Source of the DNA: Collinsella aerofaciens
GTDB taxonomy: Bacteria; Actinomycetota; Coriobacteriia; Coriobacteriales; Coriobacteriaceae
NCBI RefSeq assembly: GCF_015546965.1
Contig: NZ_JADMUF010000004.1
Coordinates: 62,001 to 126,000, forward strand
Length of the DNA: 64,000 nucleotides
Reading direction: 5' to 3'
The translations under genes and the position numbers were made by a program. This document shows, piece after piece, positions 52,447 through 63,413 of the stretch (the stretch's first letter is position 1; every line of letters starts with the position of its first letter). The notes under the pieces are model-generated. The model searched no databases. It saw only the letters and a list, made by a program, of their open reading frames with translations, and was not told the origin of the DNA.

Positions 52447-54283
52447 GGCACTCGCCTCCCTTCCGGGCGTCGGCTTGCGAGACGTAGGCGGCGACGGGCT
52501 CCGGCTCTGCTAGCTGCGAGGCCGGGGGTTCAGACGCGTCCTTGCTCTCCCCCTCACCCGCAAACTCCATCTGCGAGGCGTAAATCTCCTGGTAGATGTT
52601 GTCGTCCGCCAGCAGTTCCTCGTGCGTGCCCACACCGTGGATGTGTCCGTCGTCCAGCACCACAATGCGATCGGCATCCATGACGCTCGCGATACGCTGG
52701 GCAATGATGATCACGGTCGTATCGGGAATCTGGGCGATATGCTCGCGGATCTTGGCGTCGGTCGCCATATCGACCGCGCTCGTCGAGTCATCAAAAATGA
52801 GCACGCGCGGATGCTTGAGCAGCGTGCGCGCGATGCAAAGGCGCTGCTTCTGCCCGCCCGAGACGCCGGCACCACCCTGGCCCAGCTCGCCATCAAGCCC
52901 GCCGATGCGGTCCAGGAACTCGTCCACGCACGCCGCACGGCAGGCACGCAGCAGCTCCTCGTCGGTGGCATCGGGCGCGCCCCACTGCAGGTTCTCGCGC
53001 ACGGTCCCCGTAAACAGCACGTTCTTTTGCAACACGATGCCCACGGCATCGCGCAGGGCAACAAGGTCGTAGTCGCGTACGTCTCGTCCGCCCACCAGCA
53101 CGGCGCCCTCGGTGGCGTCGTACAGGCGCGCGATGAGCTGCACGAGTGAGCTCTTGCCCGAGCCCGTGCCGCCGAGCACACCCACCGTGGAGCCGGGCTC
53201 GATGCGAAGGTCGATATGCTCGAGCACGTCCTCGGCAGCATCTGCGCGGTACTTAAACGACACGTCGCGAAACTCGACGCTCCCGTCGGCCACCTCGCAT
53301 ACAGCCGCATCGGCAGCGGGCGCCTGGATAAGTGACCGCTCGTCAATCACCCGCGAGATGCGCTCCACACTGGCAAGTGCGCGCGTGAGCAGCAAAAACA
53401 CATTGGAGATCATCATGAGCGAGTTCATGATCAGCAGCACATAGCTCATAAAGCCCGTAAGCGAGCCCACGCCCAGCTCGCCGGCAAGGATCATGCGGCC
53501 ACCGATCCACAGGATGGAAAGCGCGGCAACGTACATCGACAGTTGAAACACCGGTAGGTTGAGCACGGCGTTGCCAAAGGTCTTTGTGGCGGTGTGCGCA
53601 AGCTCGGTATTGACGGCGTCGAACTTGGCCTGCTCGTGCTCGGCTCGCACGTAGGCCTTGACGGCACGCACGGCGGTGAGGTCTTCCTGCACCACGCCGT
53701 TGAGGTGGTCCATCGAAGTCTGGAGCTGACGGTAGAGCGGACTCACGCGCCAGGTGATAACGCCGAGCACGATCGCCAGCACGGGCAGGATGACCGCAAA
53801 GACCGTGGCCAGCGGGCGCGACAGTATCAGCGCATAGATAAGGCCGACGATGAGGGTCATGGGGCCGCGCACCATGGGGCGAAAGCCGTTGCCGACGGCG
53901 TTTTGGATAACGGTGATATCGGTGGTCATGCGCGTGACGAGCGAGCTGGCGTCGTAGTTGTCCAAGTTGCCAAAAGCGAGCGCCTGGATCTTGTGATACT
54001 CGGCCTCGCGCAGGTTAGCACCCAGGCCCGAAGCCACACGGGCGGACGTGCGGGCGTACCCCAGCCCCAGTACCAGCGACAACGCGGCGCACACCAACAT
54101 GTACGCACCCTGCAGCAGCATATAGCTCACATCGCCGGCGGGAACGCCAACGTCGATGATGTTGGCCATGATGACCGGGATAAACAGCTCGAGCGCGGTC
54201 TCGACCGAGACGAACATCACGCCGAGTATGGCATCGCGACGGTATGCCCCCAAGTAGGAAAACAGTATTTTGAGATTGCGCAC
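52439..54283 (-). CDS. ABC exporter subunit with a degenerate ATPase site
   Basis: 614 residues, same architecture as its partner: six membrane helices, Walker A GGTGSGKSSLVQL, signature GVSGGQKQRLCIAR, but Walker B reads VLIFDDSTSAVD, with Asp where the catalytic Glu should be. One degenerate site is the hallmark of heterodimeric exporters. Translation starts at GTG 54283 after GGGGGATG. A good promoter lies 40-70 bases upstream. It is the first gene of the operon, divergent from the MATE gene. Confidence 0.88.
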   Translation of the reverse strand: MRNLKILFSYLGAYRRDAILGVMFVSVETALELFIPVIMANIIDVGVPAGDVSYMLLQGAYMLVCAALSLVLGLGYARTSARVASGLGANLREAEYHKIQALAFGNLDNYDASSLVTRMTTDITVIQNAVGNGFRPMVRGPMTLIVGLIYALILSRPLATVFAVILPVLAIVLGVITWRVSPLYRQLQTSMDHLNGVVQEDLTAVRAVKAYVRAEHEQAKFDAVNTELAHTATKTFGNAVLNLPVFQLSMYVAALSILWIGGRMILAGELGVGSLTGFMSYVLLIMNSLMMISNVFLLLTRALASVERISRVIDERSLIQAPAADAAVCEVADGSVEFRDVSFKYRADAAEDVLEHIDLRIEPGSTVGVLGGTGSGKSSLVQLIARLYDATEGAVLVGGRDVRDYDLVALRDAVGIVLQKNVLFTGTVRENLQWGAPDATDEELLRACRAACVDEFLDRIGGLDGELGQGGAGVSGGQKQRLCIARTLLKHPRVLIFDDSTSAVDMATDAKIREHIAQIPDTTVIIIAQRIASVMDADRIVVLDDGHIHGVGTHEELLADDNIYQEIYASQMEFAGEGESKDASEPPASQLAEPEPVAAYVSQADARKGGECRA

Positions 54284-54322
54284 GCAGGTTCATCCCCCAT
54301 CAAACGTTGTTCGCAAACGCAC

Positions 54323-54352
54323 GTATTATTGCGCGCCGAGCGATGGTGTCAA
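54323..54352 (-). promoter_or_regulatory. Promoter of the heterodimeric ABC exporter operon
   Basis: Minus strand: consensus TTGACA (54347-54352), 18-base spacer, TAATAC (54323-54328). Confidence 0.6.
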
Positions 54353-54470
54353 GTGCTCCGAAATCGATTTCTACAAGGCTGGCGCAGGCGCTAAGCCTAC
54401 ACGGCGCGCGACCGTATTCAAATGGAAATGATTGAAGGCGCGATTTTTCGCCCCACCGGCAACATAGACC

Positions 54471-54501
54471 TTGACTCTACAATCGTTGTAGGGTTTTCAC
54501 T
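54471..54501 (+). promoter_or_regulatory. MerR-type promoter and operator of the MATE-regulator operon
   Basis: TTGACT (54471-54476) is followed by the palindrome CTACAATCGTTGTAG in a 19-base spacer and TTCACT at 54496-54501 as a weak -10. An elongated 19-bp spacer with a central palindrome is the target geometry of MerR-family activators, and a MerR-family gene is the last gene of this operon. Confidence 0.7.
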
Positions 54502-54542
54502 ACACTGGTACGTAAACAAACCAAGCCAGAAAGTGCCCGCCC

Positions 54543-55889
54543 ATGGAACACGACCTCACACGCGGCAATGTCCTCAAGACCATCGCGGTCTTCGCCCTGC
54601 CCTATATGCTCTCGTACTTTTTGCAGATGCTCTACGGCATGGCAGACCTGTATTTTATCGGACAGTTTAGCGGCGCCGCCGGCATCACCGCCGTGGGCAA
54701 CGGCGCGCAGACGCTCTATATCATTACCGTGACGCTCGTGGGCCTGGCCATGGGAACGACCGTCATCGTCGGCCACGCCGTGGGTTCGCGCCGCTTCGAT
54801 CGCGCCGAGGCCGCCATCGGCAACACCATCACGCTCTTTATGGGTGTCTCGGTAGTACTGGCCGCGTTCTTGCTCGCGCTGTGCCCGCAGATCGTGGCAC
54901 TCATCGGCACGCCGGCCGAAGCCGTCGAGGGCACTGCCGCCTACCTGCTCATCTGCTTTATCGGCATTCCGTGCATCGCTGCGTACAACATCCTTTCGGC
55001 CATCTTTCGCGGCCTGGGCGATTCGCGCTCACCCATGTACGTGATCGGCGTGGCGTGCATCATCAACATCGCGCTCGACTTTCTGTTTATTGGCCATATG
55101 GGGCTCGGCCCCGTGGGCGCGGCGCTCGGCACGGTGATCGCACAGACGGCAAGCGTTGCCCTCGCACTCGTGTGGCTCAAGAGTCGCCGCACGCATATCC
55201 ACCTCAAACGCAGCGACCTGCGCCCCCAGCCCGAGGTGCTCGGCAGCATCCTTAAAATCGGCGTACCCGTGGCCGTGCAGGACGGCTGCATTCAGATAGC
55301 GTTTATGTTCATCACCGTTATTGCCAACCACCGCGGCCTGGTCGACGCCGCCGCCGTGGGCCTGGTCGAGAAAATGATAAGCTTTTTGTTCATCGTGCCG
55401 AGTTCCATGGGCGCCACCGTCAGCGCGCTCACAGCGCAAAACGCCGGCGCGGGCAAGGGCGACCGCGCACGTCAGGTGCTCAAAGACGCCATGACCATCT
55501 CGGTGGTGTACGGCTGTCTGATCACGGCGCTCATGTGGCTGGTGGCACCGGCGTTTCTCGGCTTTTTTGCCAAGGACGCCGCAGTGGTCGCGGCCGGTAC
55601 CGGTTATATCCACAGCTACATCTTCGACGCGATCTTTGCCGGTATCCACATTTGCTTTAGCGGCTTTTTCGCCGCGTACGGCAAGAGTTACATCGGCTTT
55701 GCGCATAACGTGCTGGCCGTGGCACTCATTCGCGTGCCGGGCGCGTGGCTGCTGTCGAACGCCTATTCCGACACGCTGTTTCCCATGGGTATCGCCTCGC
55801 CGTGCGGGTCAATTCTATCTGCAGTCATTTGCATGGTGGCGTTTACGGTGCTCAACCGCCGCGGCACTTTTGACAAGCTCGTGGCGTAG
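54543..55889 (+). CDS. MATE-family multidrug/cation efflux pump
   Basis: 448 residues with twelve predicted membrane helices. The N-terminal MEHDLTRGNVLKTIAVFALP and the repeated motif blocks TAVGNGAQTLYIITVTLVGL and GATVSALTAQNAGAGKG fit the DinF/NorM-like bacterial MATE group. It expels organic cations using an Na+ or H+ gradient. Only a weak AGAAAG ribosome site precedes the ATG. It is followed after 57 bases by a MerR regulator on the same strand and preceded by a MerR-type operator, so its expression is probably drug-inducible. Confidence 0.9.
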   Translation: MEHDLTRGNVLKTIAVFALPYMLSYFLQMLYGMADLYFIGQFSGAAGITAVGNGAQTLYIITVTLVGLAMGTTVIVGHAVGSRRFDRAEAAIGNTITLFMGVSVVLAAFLLALCPQIVALIGTPAEAVEGTAAYLLICFIGIPCIAAYNILSAIFRGLGDSRSPMYVIGVACIINIALDFLFIGHMGLGPVGAALGTVIAQTASVALALVWLKSRRTHIHLKRSDLRPQPEVLGSILKIGVPVAVQDGCIQIAFMFITVIANHRGLVDAAAVGLVEKMISFLFIVPSSMGATVSALTAQNAGAGKGDRARQVLKDAMTISVVYGCLITALMWLVAPAFLGFFAKDAAVVAAGTGYIHSYIFDAIFAGIHICFSGFFAAYGKSYIGFAHNVLAVALIRVPGAWLLSNAYSDTLFPMGIASPCGSILSAVICMVAFTVLNRRGTFDKLVA

Positions 55890-55946
55890 CGGGGCGACGC
55901 GATCCCTGGCGCCCCTCCCCTGCTTTTTTCCGAAAGGAGCGGTCCT

Positions 55947-56795
55947 GTGACCGACGCACACGCTGAACATACCGACGGCCTGCTCCGCATTGGCGAGGTG
56001 GCACGCCTGTTTAACCTGAGTGTGGGCACGCTGCGCCATTACGAGCAGATAGGGCTGCTGGAGCCGGCGCGCATCGATCCGGTGAGTGGGTACCGCTACT
56101 ACGGATCACGGCAGCTCTCCACCCTCAACACCATCAGTCACCTGCGTGTTCTCGACTTGCCGTTGGCACAAATCCGTGAGTTTGTGACCACACGTGATGT
56201 GGACCTCATGCAGCGGCAACTGGCCCAGCAGCAGGAGCTCATCGCGCGCAAGCGCCGCGAGCTCGAACGCGTGTCGTGCAAGATCGATAGCCGACTTGCC
56301 CTGCTGCACGATGCGTTGAACACCGAGCTTGATGCTATTTGCGCAATCGATGCGCCCGAGCTTCGTTGCGCCGTATTGCGCGAACGCGTCAACCCTACCG
56401 ATGCCTATGCGCTGGAGTGGCAGATTCGTCAGCTGCAGAAAGGCCAGCACGAGACGTTTGTTTTTCTGGGCAACCTGGGCGTCGGGATCGCACCCGAGCG
56501 CCTTGCCGCCGGCGACTTTGATGGCTACGACGAGGTCTTTTTGCTGTTGGATGACACGGACGACTACCTGGGGGACCTCGAAGTTCGGCCCGCCGCACGC
56601 TGCCTGACCGTAAGCTTCCGCGGCACGCATGGGCAAGCGGCTTCACGTTACGAGCAGTTGCTCGGCTATATGCGTGAGCACGACCTGACACCCACCGGTC
56701 CCTCGCGCGAGATCTCCCTCATTGACGACATCATCAGCGACGATCCGGCGACCTACGTGACGCAGATCACGGTGCCGGTTGCCCCTGCAAAGTAA
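55947..56795 (+). CDS. MerR-family regulator with GyrI-like C-terminal domain
   Basis: 282 residues from a GTG preceded by AAAGGAG. N-terminal winged helix: RIGEVARLFNLSVGTLRHYE, then GLLEPARIDPVSGYRYYGSR; a coiled-coil dimerisation helix (about 85-115) follows, and from about 120 a BmrR/GyrI-like ligand-binding domain, including YLGDLEVRPAARC. This is the composition of BmrR-type multidrug-sensing activators. It probably controls the MATE gene and itself through the palindrome at 54471. Confidence 0.88.
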   Translation: MTDAHAEHTDGLLRIGEVARLFNLSVGTLRHYEQIGLLEPARIDPVSGYRYYGSRQLSTLNTISHLRVLDLPLAQIREFVTTRDVDLMQRQLAQQQELIARKRRELERVSCKIDSRLALLHDALNTELDAICAIDAPELRCAVLRERVNPTDAYALEWQIRQLQKGQHETFVFLGNLGVGIAPERLAAGDFDGYDEVFLLLDDTDDYLGDLEVRPAARCLTVSFRGTHGQAASRYEQLLGYMREHDLTPTGPSREISLIDDIISDDPATYVTQITVPVAPAK

Positions 56796-56835
56796 GAACC
56801 GCCCGGAAAGCGTTATGCTCTCCGGGCGGTTCTTA
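56793..56835. terminator. Bidirectional terminator between the MerR gene and the RelE-type gene
   Basis: A perfect 15-bp stem (56793-56807 with 56821-56835) that starts with the TAA stop of the MerR gene. T-rich tails lie on both sides, and the two genes are convergent. Confidence 0.88.
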
Positions 56836-57171
56836 TTAATCGCTATCCAGCAACTCGAATCGATTTCTAGACATCACCAATGCGGCATAATCTTGGCTTT
56901 GGTGAAAAACATGGGCAATCACAACATCCTCGTTATCGTAGTAATAAAGCATTACATAAGAATTAACGAGGCAAGCATGGTAACCGAGCACTGCAAGCTC
57001 AGGTAATTTCGATAAGCCGTAGTCAACTACGCCACTTTGAAGAAGCTGAAGCTGACTACGGTATTTATCCAGAAAGCGCCGGGCAGTAAAAACACCATGC
57101 CCCAATAGATAATCAACGATATCGTCAACCTCTTGTTCCGCTGTAGGCAGAATCTTGACGTTATAGGCCAT
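56836..57171 (-). CDS. RelE/ParE-family toxin
   Basis: 111 residues from ATG 57171, preceded by GAGG and overlapping the antitoxin stop by 11 bases, the layout of coupled toxin genes. MAYNVKILPTAEQEVDDIVDY matches the ParE/RelE N-terminus (helix after the first strand), and YVMLYYYDNEDVVIAHVFHQ is the last strand pair with the catalytic region. Candidate activity is mRNA cleavage on the ribosome (RelE) or gyrase inhibition (ParE); sequence alone does not decide. The frame beginning at 57243 runs through the antitoxin gene. Confidence 0.88.
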   Translation of the reverse strand: MAYNVKILPTAEQEVDDIVDYLLGHGVFTARRFLDKYRSQLQLLQSGVVDYGLSKLPELAVLGYHACLVNSYVMLYYYDNEDVVIAHVFHQSQDYAALVMSRNRFELLDSD

Positions 57172-57430
57172 ATTTTGCCTCAAGGTCATCGAGAGCCTCA
57201 AAGGCATCACGCGCCGTGCCGGCAGCACGCTCCCGCTCGGCAACAGCTATGCGAGCCATCAGGCGAGCCTTAGCTTGTTCCTGAACCATGAGGTCGTAGT
57301 CTTCAGATCGAAGTACAACAAATTTGCTATAGCCGTTTTTTGTAACAGTCACTGGACCCGTAGTAGTTTCAACGAGCTCCGAGAACTTTGCGGTGTCCCG
57401 CATATCTTTAATTGGAACGCAAACGGGCAT
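57161..57430 (-). CDS. Phd/YefM-family antitoxin
   Basis: 89 residues, ribosome site AGGAG before ATG 57430. The N-terminal PIKDMRDTAKFSELVETTT and VTVTKNGYSKFVVLRSEDY match the Phd/YefM fold; the C-terminal helix (about 60-89) wraps the toxin. Such proteins repress their own operon; a 28-bp perfect palindrome ending ten bases upstream of the start codon is the likely operator. Confidence 0.9.
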   Translation of the reverse strand: MPVCVPIKDMRDTAKFSELVETTTGPVTVTKNGYSKFVVLRSEDYDLMVQEQAKARLMARIAVAERERAAGTARDAFEALDDLEAKYGL

Positions 57431-57440
57431 GGCACACTCC

Positions 57441-57468
57441 TAACATAATTGTGTACACAATTATGTTA
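57441..57468. promoter_or_regulatory. 28-bp perfect palindromic operator of the Phd/RelE module
   Basis: TAACATAATTGTGT followed directly by its exact complement ACACAATTATGTTA. Its symmetry and GTGTACAC centre fit Phd/YefM operators, which carry paired GTACA-like boxes. Confidence 0.88.
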
Positions 57469-57484
57469 CACCAAAACGACCCCG

Positions 57485-58618
57485 CTATAGCCCCAAAGCA
57501 TCTTCACTGACAATCTGGATGTCATCGCCCTTGGACTGAAGCTCCAGGGCCTTCTTTACCTTACTTCCGTAGTTTTTTGTAGTCCAAGCATCGCTGCCTT
57601 CATCACCAACAACTACGTAGTCACATTTCTTTGATACGCCACTCAGTACCTGACCACCGTTCCGCAAAATAAACTGCTTAATACACTCTTTTGAACCGTG
57701 ATAGAAAGTACCGGAAAGGCAGAATTTCTTTCCTTCAATTTGAACCTGTCGATGCGACACGCCGTCAGAGCAGGGATTAATTATCCCCTGTAACAAACCA
57801 ACCAATTGATCGGATTCATGCTCATCTATGTCACCATCCGCCAAAGCGGCGGCTAGAAGCGAACAAACCTTGTCGAGCAAAGGGTCACCTTGCAACTTAT
57901 CGTGCTCTTCGACATACGACAGTGCCGACATTGCCTCCAAGGCATCAACCCTGTCATTGGCGACAATCATTTCGCACAAATTTAGAAAATCGCAGTAATC
58001 GGCAGTCTTTTCCGACTTCGCTCTCTGCGCCGAACCGCGGGGAGCCCCTTCATTTGAGCGTCGTCCGCAACCGGTACAAAGGCTATACGGTGCAAACATG
58101 GGGACATGCCCCTCGTCTTCCATAATCAGTGAATGGAAAATGCGCCTGCAAGCATCCGCATCGTCCAAGGCTCGATGATGGCTCCCCATCTCAAGATTTA
58201 AGCATCGGCAAACCGTTGGAAGCTTATAGTCTGGGTATTCTGGATGCCACTGCTTGGCAAGCTCTTTAGTGCAGGCGTAATTCCACTTGGGTCTGTCAAG
58301 CTCATAGGCATCAAACAGCTTCCACAGAACCGCCAAGTCAAATGAAGCGTTGTGGGCAACCAGAGCGGCTCCGTCAAACAGGCTTTTCAATGAGCGTGAC
58401 CATATTTGCGGAAATGTAGGAGCACCGACAACATCGGCATGGGAAATGCCCGTTAGCCTCATGTTAATTTCTGAAAACGGCTCCTCAGGATCAACCAAAT
58501 AGGAGTCCTCTGCAAGGACGGTACCGTTGCAGTCACATCGAATCAACCCAATTGAGCTAATTCGATCATTGTGTCCATTTGGAGTTTCGACATCCAAAAA
58601 CAGCACGTCTGCCGCCAT
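57485..58618 (-). CDS. DnaQ-type 3'-5' exonuclease fused to a C-terminal BRCT domain
   Basis: 377 residues. Exo motifs: FLDVETPNGHNDRISSIGLI (Asp/Glu near residue 9), VAHNASFDLAVL (near 88) and SHHRALDDADACRRI (DEDDh type, near 145). The middle (about 170-285) has CTGCGRRSNEG, half of a zinc site, and a TerB/EF-hand-like acidic DGDIDEHESDQL. The C-terminus is a BRCT domain: GKKFCLSGTFYHGSKECI, then GGQVLSGVSKKCDYVVVGDE. Usually these exonucleases are proofreading-like or repair enzymes. It starts ten bases after the ligA stop with GGGAGG, so both are in one operon, and its AT-richer codon use matches the end of ligA. Confidence 0.85.
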   Translation of the reverse strand: MAADVLFLDVETPNGHNDRISSIGLIRCDCNGTVLAEDSYLVDPEEPFSEINMRLTGISHADVVGAPTFPQIWSRSLKSLFDGAALVAHNASFDLAVLWKLFDAYELDRPKWNYACTKELAKQWHPEYPDYKLPTVCRCLNLEMGSHHRALDDADACRRIFHSLIMEDEGHVPMFAPYSLCTGCGRRSNEGAPRGSAQRAKSEKTADYCDFLNLCEMIVANDRVDALEAMSALSYVEEHDKLQGDPLLDKVCSLLAAALADGDIDEHESDQLVGLLQGIINPCSDGVSHRQVQIEGKKFCLSGTFYHGSKECIKQFILRNGGQVLSGVSKKCDYVVVGDEGSDAWTTKNYGSKVKKALELQSKGDDIQIVSEDALGL

Positions 58619-58628
58619 GACAGCCTCC

Positions 58629-60977
<2,349 letters not shown>

Positions 60978-61091
60978 CTAGAGTACCACCGGTCACCATG
61001 GCGCCGAATAACCCTTTCGAACCGCACCGAATCGGCAGCCGGCGGGCCGGGGTGGATCGCGCGATCAAACCATGACCTTGTCGTTTCTAAA

Positions 61092-61122
61092 TGATCCGTT
61101 TTCCTCCGTCCCCAACGGATCA
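61092..61122. repeat. 9-bp hairpin between the ligA and htrA genes
   Basis: TGATCCGTT (61092-61100) pairs exactly with 61114-61122; the loop holds CCTCCGTCCCC, a variant of the CCTGTCCCC loop seen in the hairpins after other genes. It is next to the htrA terminator. Confidence 0.5.
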
Positions 61123-61124
61123 AT

Positions 61125-61166
61125 AAGAAAAGAGGGGCTGTCCCGCGTTGATGGGACAGCCCCTCT
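61125..61166 (-). terminator. Terminator of the htrA gene
   Basis: A perfect 14-bp stem (61153-61166 with 61131-61144) followed on the minus strand by TTTTCTTATT; 27 bases after the stop codon. Confidence 0.92.
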
Positions 61167-61192
61167 GGCTTCGATATGTGCGATACGGCTCG

Positions 61193-62653
61193 TTAGTAAC
61201 CCTGGCCGTAGCCCTGGCCCTGGCCCTGCTGGCCTAGCAGCTCCTCCAGGTACTGGCGCAGCTGCTCGTCGGTAATACCGCCGTTGCCGGTGTCGGTCGA
61301 ACTGTCGTCCTGCTGCTGGTTCTGCAGCTCCTCATCGGAGCCCAGCTCGACGGTGACCTTCTTCTCTTCCTTGCCGCGCATGAGCGTGATCTCGACCTTC
61401 TCACCCACCTCGTGGCTGCGCAGTGCGATGATCAGGCCATCGGCGCTCGTAATCTCGTCGTCGCCCAGCTTGGTGATGACGTCGCCCTCCTGAATGCCGG
61501 CCTTGGCGGCAGGACCATCCTCAACGACGCTCGCCACATACGCGCCGCTATCGGTGCTCAGCTTGTTGGTGCGGGCGTTGAGCGCATTGACGCTCGAAAG
61601 CGTAGCGCCCATGTACGGATGCACCGGTGTCTTGCCGTCGATAATCTGGTCGGCGATGTTCTTGGCGTAGTTGACCGGAATGGCAAAGCCCACGCCCGAG
61701 CTGGAGCCCGAGTAGCTCTCGATGAGCGAGTTGATGCCCACGAGCTCGCCGTTGTCGTTGACGAGCGCGCCGCCGGAGTTGCCCGGGTTGATGGCGGCAT
61801 CGGTCTGGATCATATTGGCGTAGATGGTGTTGCCGCTGGTGGAGCTCATGGCCGTGGAACGATAGAGCGCCGAGACGATGCCCGTGGAGACAGACTGCTC
61901 GTTGCCGAACGGCGAGCCGATCGCCATGACCCACTCGCCCACGTTGAGCTTGGAGGAATCACCGATCTCGATCGGCGTGAGCTTGGAGGCGTCGGCGTCC
62001 TTGAGCTTGATGACGGCAAGGTCGCTCGAGGCATCGTTGCCCACGAACTCGGCCTCGTAGGTGGTGCCGTCGTCCATGGTCACCACGTACTGGTCATAGC
62101 CATCGACCACATGGTTGTTGGTGAGGATGTGGCCCTCGGTATCGAGCACTACGCCCGAACCGACGCTGCCCGAGCCGTCCGACTCGTCGGCAGACTGCGA
62201 AAGCGAGCCATTCTGGCTGCCGCTCGAAGTGGCGGTGATGGAAACGACGGAGGGCAGGGCCTTGGCAGAGACGGCCTCGGCCAGCGTGGTGTCCTCGGAG
62301 TCGATCGTGATCTTTTGCGTCGATGAACCCGAAGCGCCCGCCGTCACGGCGTTCCTGCCGCCGCCGATATCGAGCGTGCCGCTCATAATGAGTGCGATGA
62401 CCAGCAGGGCTCCGCAGGCGCAGCCGGCGAGCGCCGTAATAAAGATCGGCAGCTTTTTGGTTTTGGTCTTGACCACCGTGTGCTTGTTTACAACCTGCTG
62501 GCTGCCCAGCGGCTTGCCAGTCTGTGTGTCGTAGGCCTGCACATAGGGAATGTTGCTGCCGGCAGGCGTCGACTCCACCTGCACACGCGGCTGCTGCTGG
62601 GTCTCGCCAGCGTTGCCCGCATCCTGGGGACGCTGGGAATCGTTCTCGCTCAT
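61193..62653 (-). CDS. HtrA/DegP-like membrane-anchored serine protease
   Basis: 486 residues. A cytosolic, disordered N-terminus (1-75) rich in Gln/Pro, one membrane helix (IFITALAGCACGALLVIALI, about 77-98), a trypsin-like domain with catalytic His in LTNNHVVDG, Asp in SSDLAVIKL and Ser in GNSGGALVND, then a PDZ domain (about 370-450) and a Gln/Gly-rich tail (GQGQGYGQGY). Extracytoplasmic quality control of surface proteins such as the pilins is the usual role of the family. The ATG at 62653 follows GAAAGGA; an ATG 13 codons upstream does not. Confidence 0.93.
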   Translation of the reverse strand: MSENDSQRPQDAGNAGETQQQPRVQVESTPAGSNIPYVQAYDTQTGKPLGSQQVVNKHTVVKTKTKKLPIFITALAGCACGALLVIALIMSGTLDIGGGRNAVTAGASGSSTQKITIDSEDTTLAEAVSAKALPSVVSITATSSGSQNGSLSQSADESDGSGSVGSGVVLDTEGHILTNNHVVDGYDQYVVTMDDGTTYEAEFVGNDASSDLAVIKLKDADASKLTPIEIGDSSKLNVGEWVMAIGSPFGNEQSVSTGIVSALYRSTAMSSTSGNTIYANMIQTDAAINPGNSGGALVNDNGELVGINSLIESYSGSSSGVGFAIPVNYAKNIADQIIDGKTPVHPYMGATLSSVNALNARTNKLSTDSGAYVASVVEDGPAAKAGIQEGDVITKLGDDEITSADGLIIALRSHEVGEKVEITLMRGKEEKKVTVELGSDEELQNQQQDDSSTDTGNGGITDEQLRQYLEELLGQQGQGQGYGQGY

Positions 62654-62682
62654 GGCTGCGATCCTTTCGTCTAATAACCAAA

Positions 62683-62706
62683 GGCCCGCCAAACATGTGG
62701 CGGGCC
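62683..62706 (-). terminator. Short hairpin upstream of the htrA gene
   Basis: GGCCCGCC (62683-62690) pairs with 62699-62706; a T3 follows on the minus strand. It could terminate transcription from the gene at 62826. Confidence 0.5.
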
Positions 62707-62825
62707 ATCATTGTTCACGTTGAGTTGTACCCCAAGCTGGGCAGTCCCGAGCACTAGATGCCAAGATTTCAGCTTTGCTTAAGTAATGACATGCTTATAA
62801 GCCAATTCGTTTTATGCCGTCATGT

Positions 62826-63410
62826 CTATTCGATATAACAGTCGATAGCAAAACTATATGTTGAATCGTTAATAAAGTCCGTAATCGTCGCACCCATGCC
62901 TGATCCGCACGTCCACTTATCTTTCTCCGCGTCGTATGGCGTTGGCCCCCACCCCGTTTCATATGATGCTTCGCTTTCCGTGAAGTTATTCATCACGTAT
63001 TTATCCTTCTGCATGAGCGCGTACCAAGCGTTTGCATACATCACAAGCGGATCGGTTTGGACTATCGAGTACTTTCCGGAACGAATCTCAATTTCTGTTT
63101 TATCGTTATAATAAGCGACTGTGAGCTCAATCTTGGCAAGCAGCGGCAACGTTTCATCTGATTCCCTCTGGATTGTTATGACATCACCGGCCATAGCGTC
63201 GGCAGACACAGTTTTGCTCTCTGGCGTGAAAATAGTCTCTCTGCTTCTTGTTCGCGTTTTTTCATTGCCATTTTAATCTCTGACCACCGTGTCGACCACG
63301 AGCGTCAATCGCTTCTGAGCGTCCGGCAACTCCACGGCTTCTGCCATCCCGGCTCGCATCAAAATAGGAGCCCCCGCCATCAGACCTAAGAACTGCTTTC
63401 TATCAATCAT
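62826..63410 (-). pseudogene. Secreted hypothetical protein interrupted by an in-frame TAA
   Basis: From ATG 63410 (AAGGGG upstream, three bases after the previous stop) a signal peptide with DRKQFLGLMAGAPILMRAG and a short mature part to VVDTVVRD runs to TAA at 63273-63275 (codon 46). The same frame then continues without break for 149 codons (NGNEKTRTRSRETIFT ... SFAIDCYIE) to the next stop. With the stop ignored it is one protein of about 194 residues: a Tat/Sec-like leader and a beta-rich domain with two Cys near the end. No family was recognised. Alternatives: two separate genes (a GTG at 63209 could start the second), readthrough, or a sequencing error. Confidence 0.6.
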
Positions 63411-63413
63411 TCT

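Noticed and set aside
54421-54542. Small frames upstream of the MATE gene
   Set aside because: They overlap the MerR-type promoter and have no ribosome sites.
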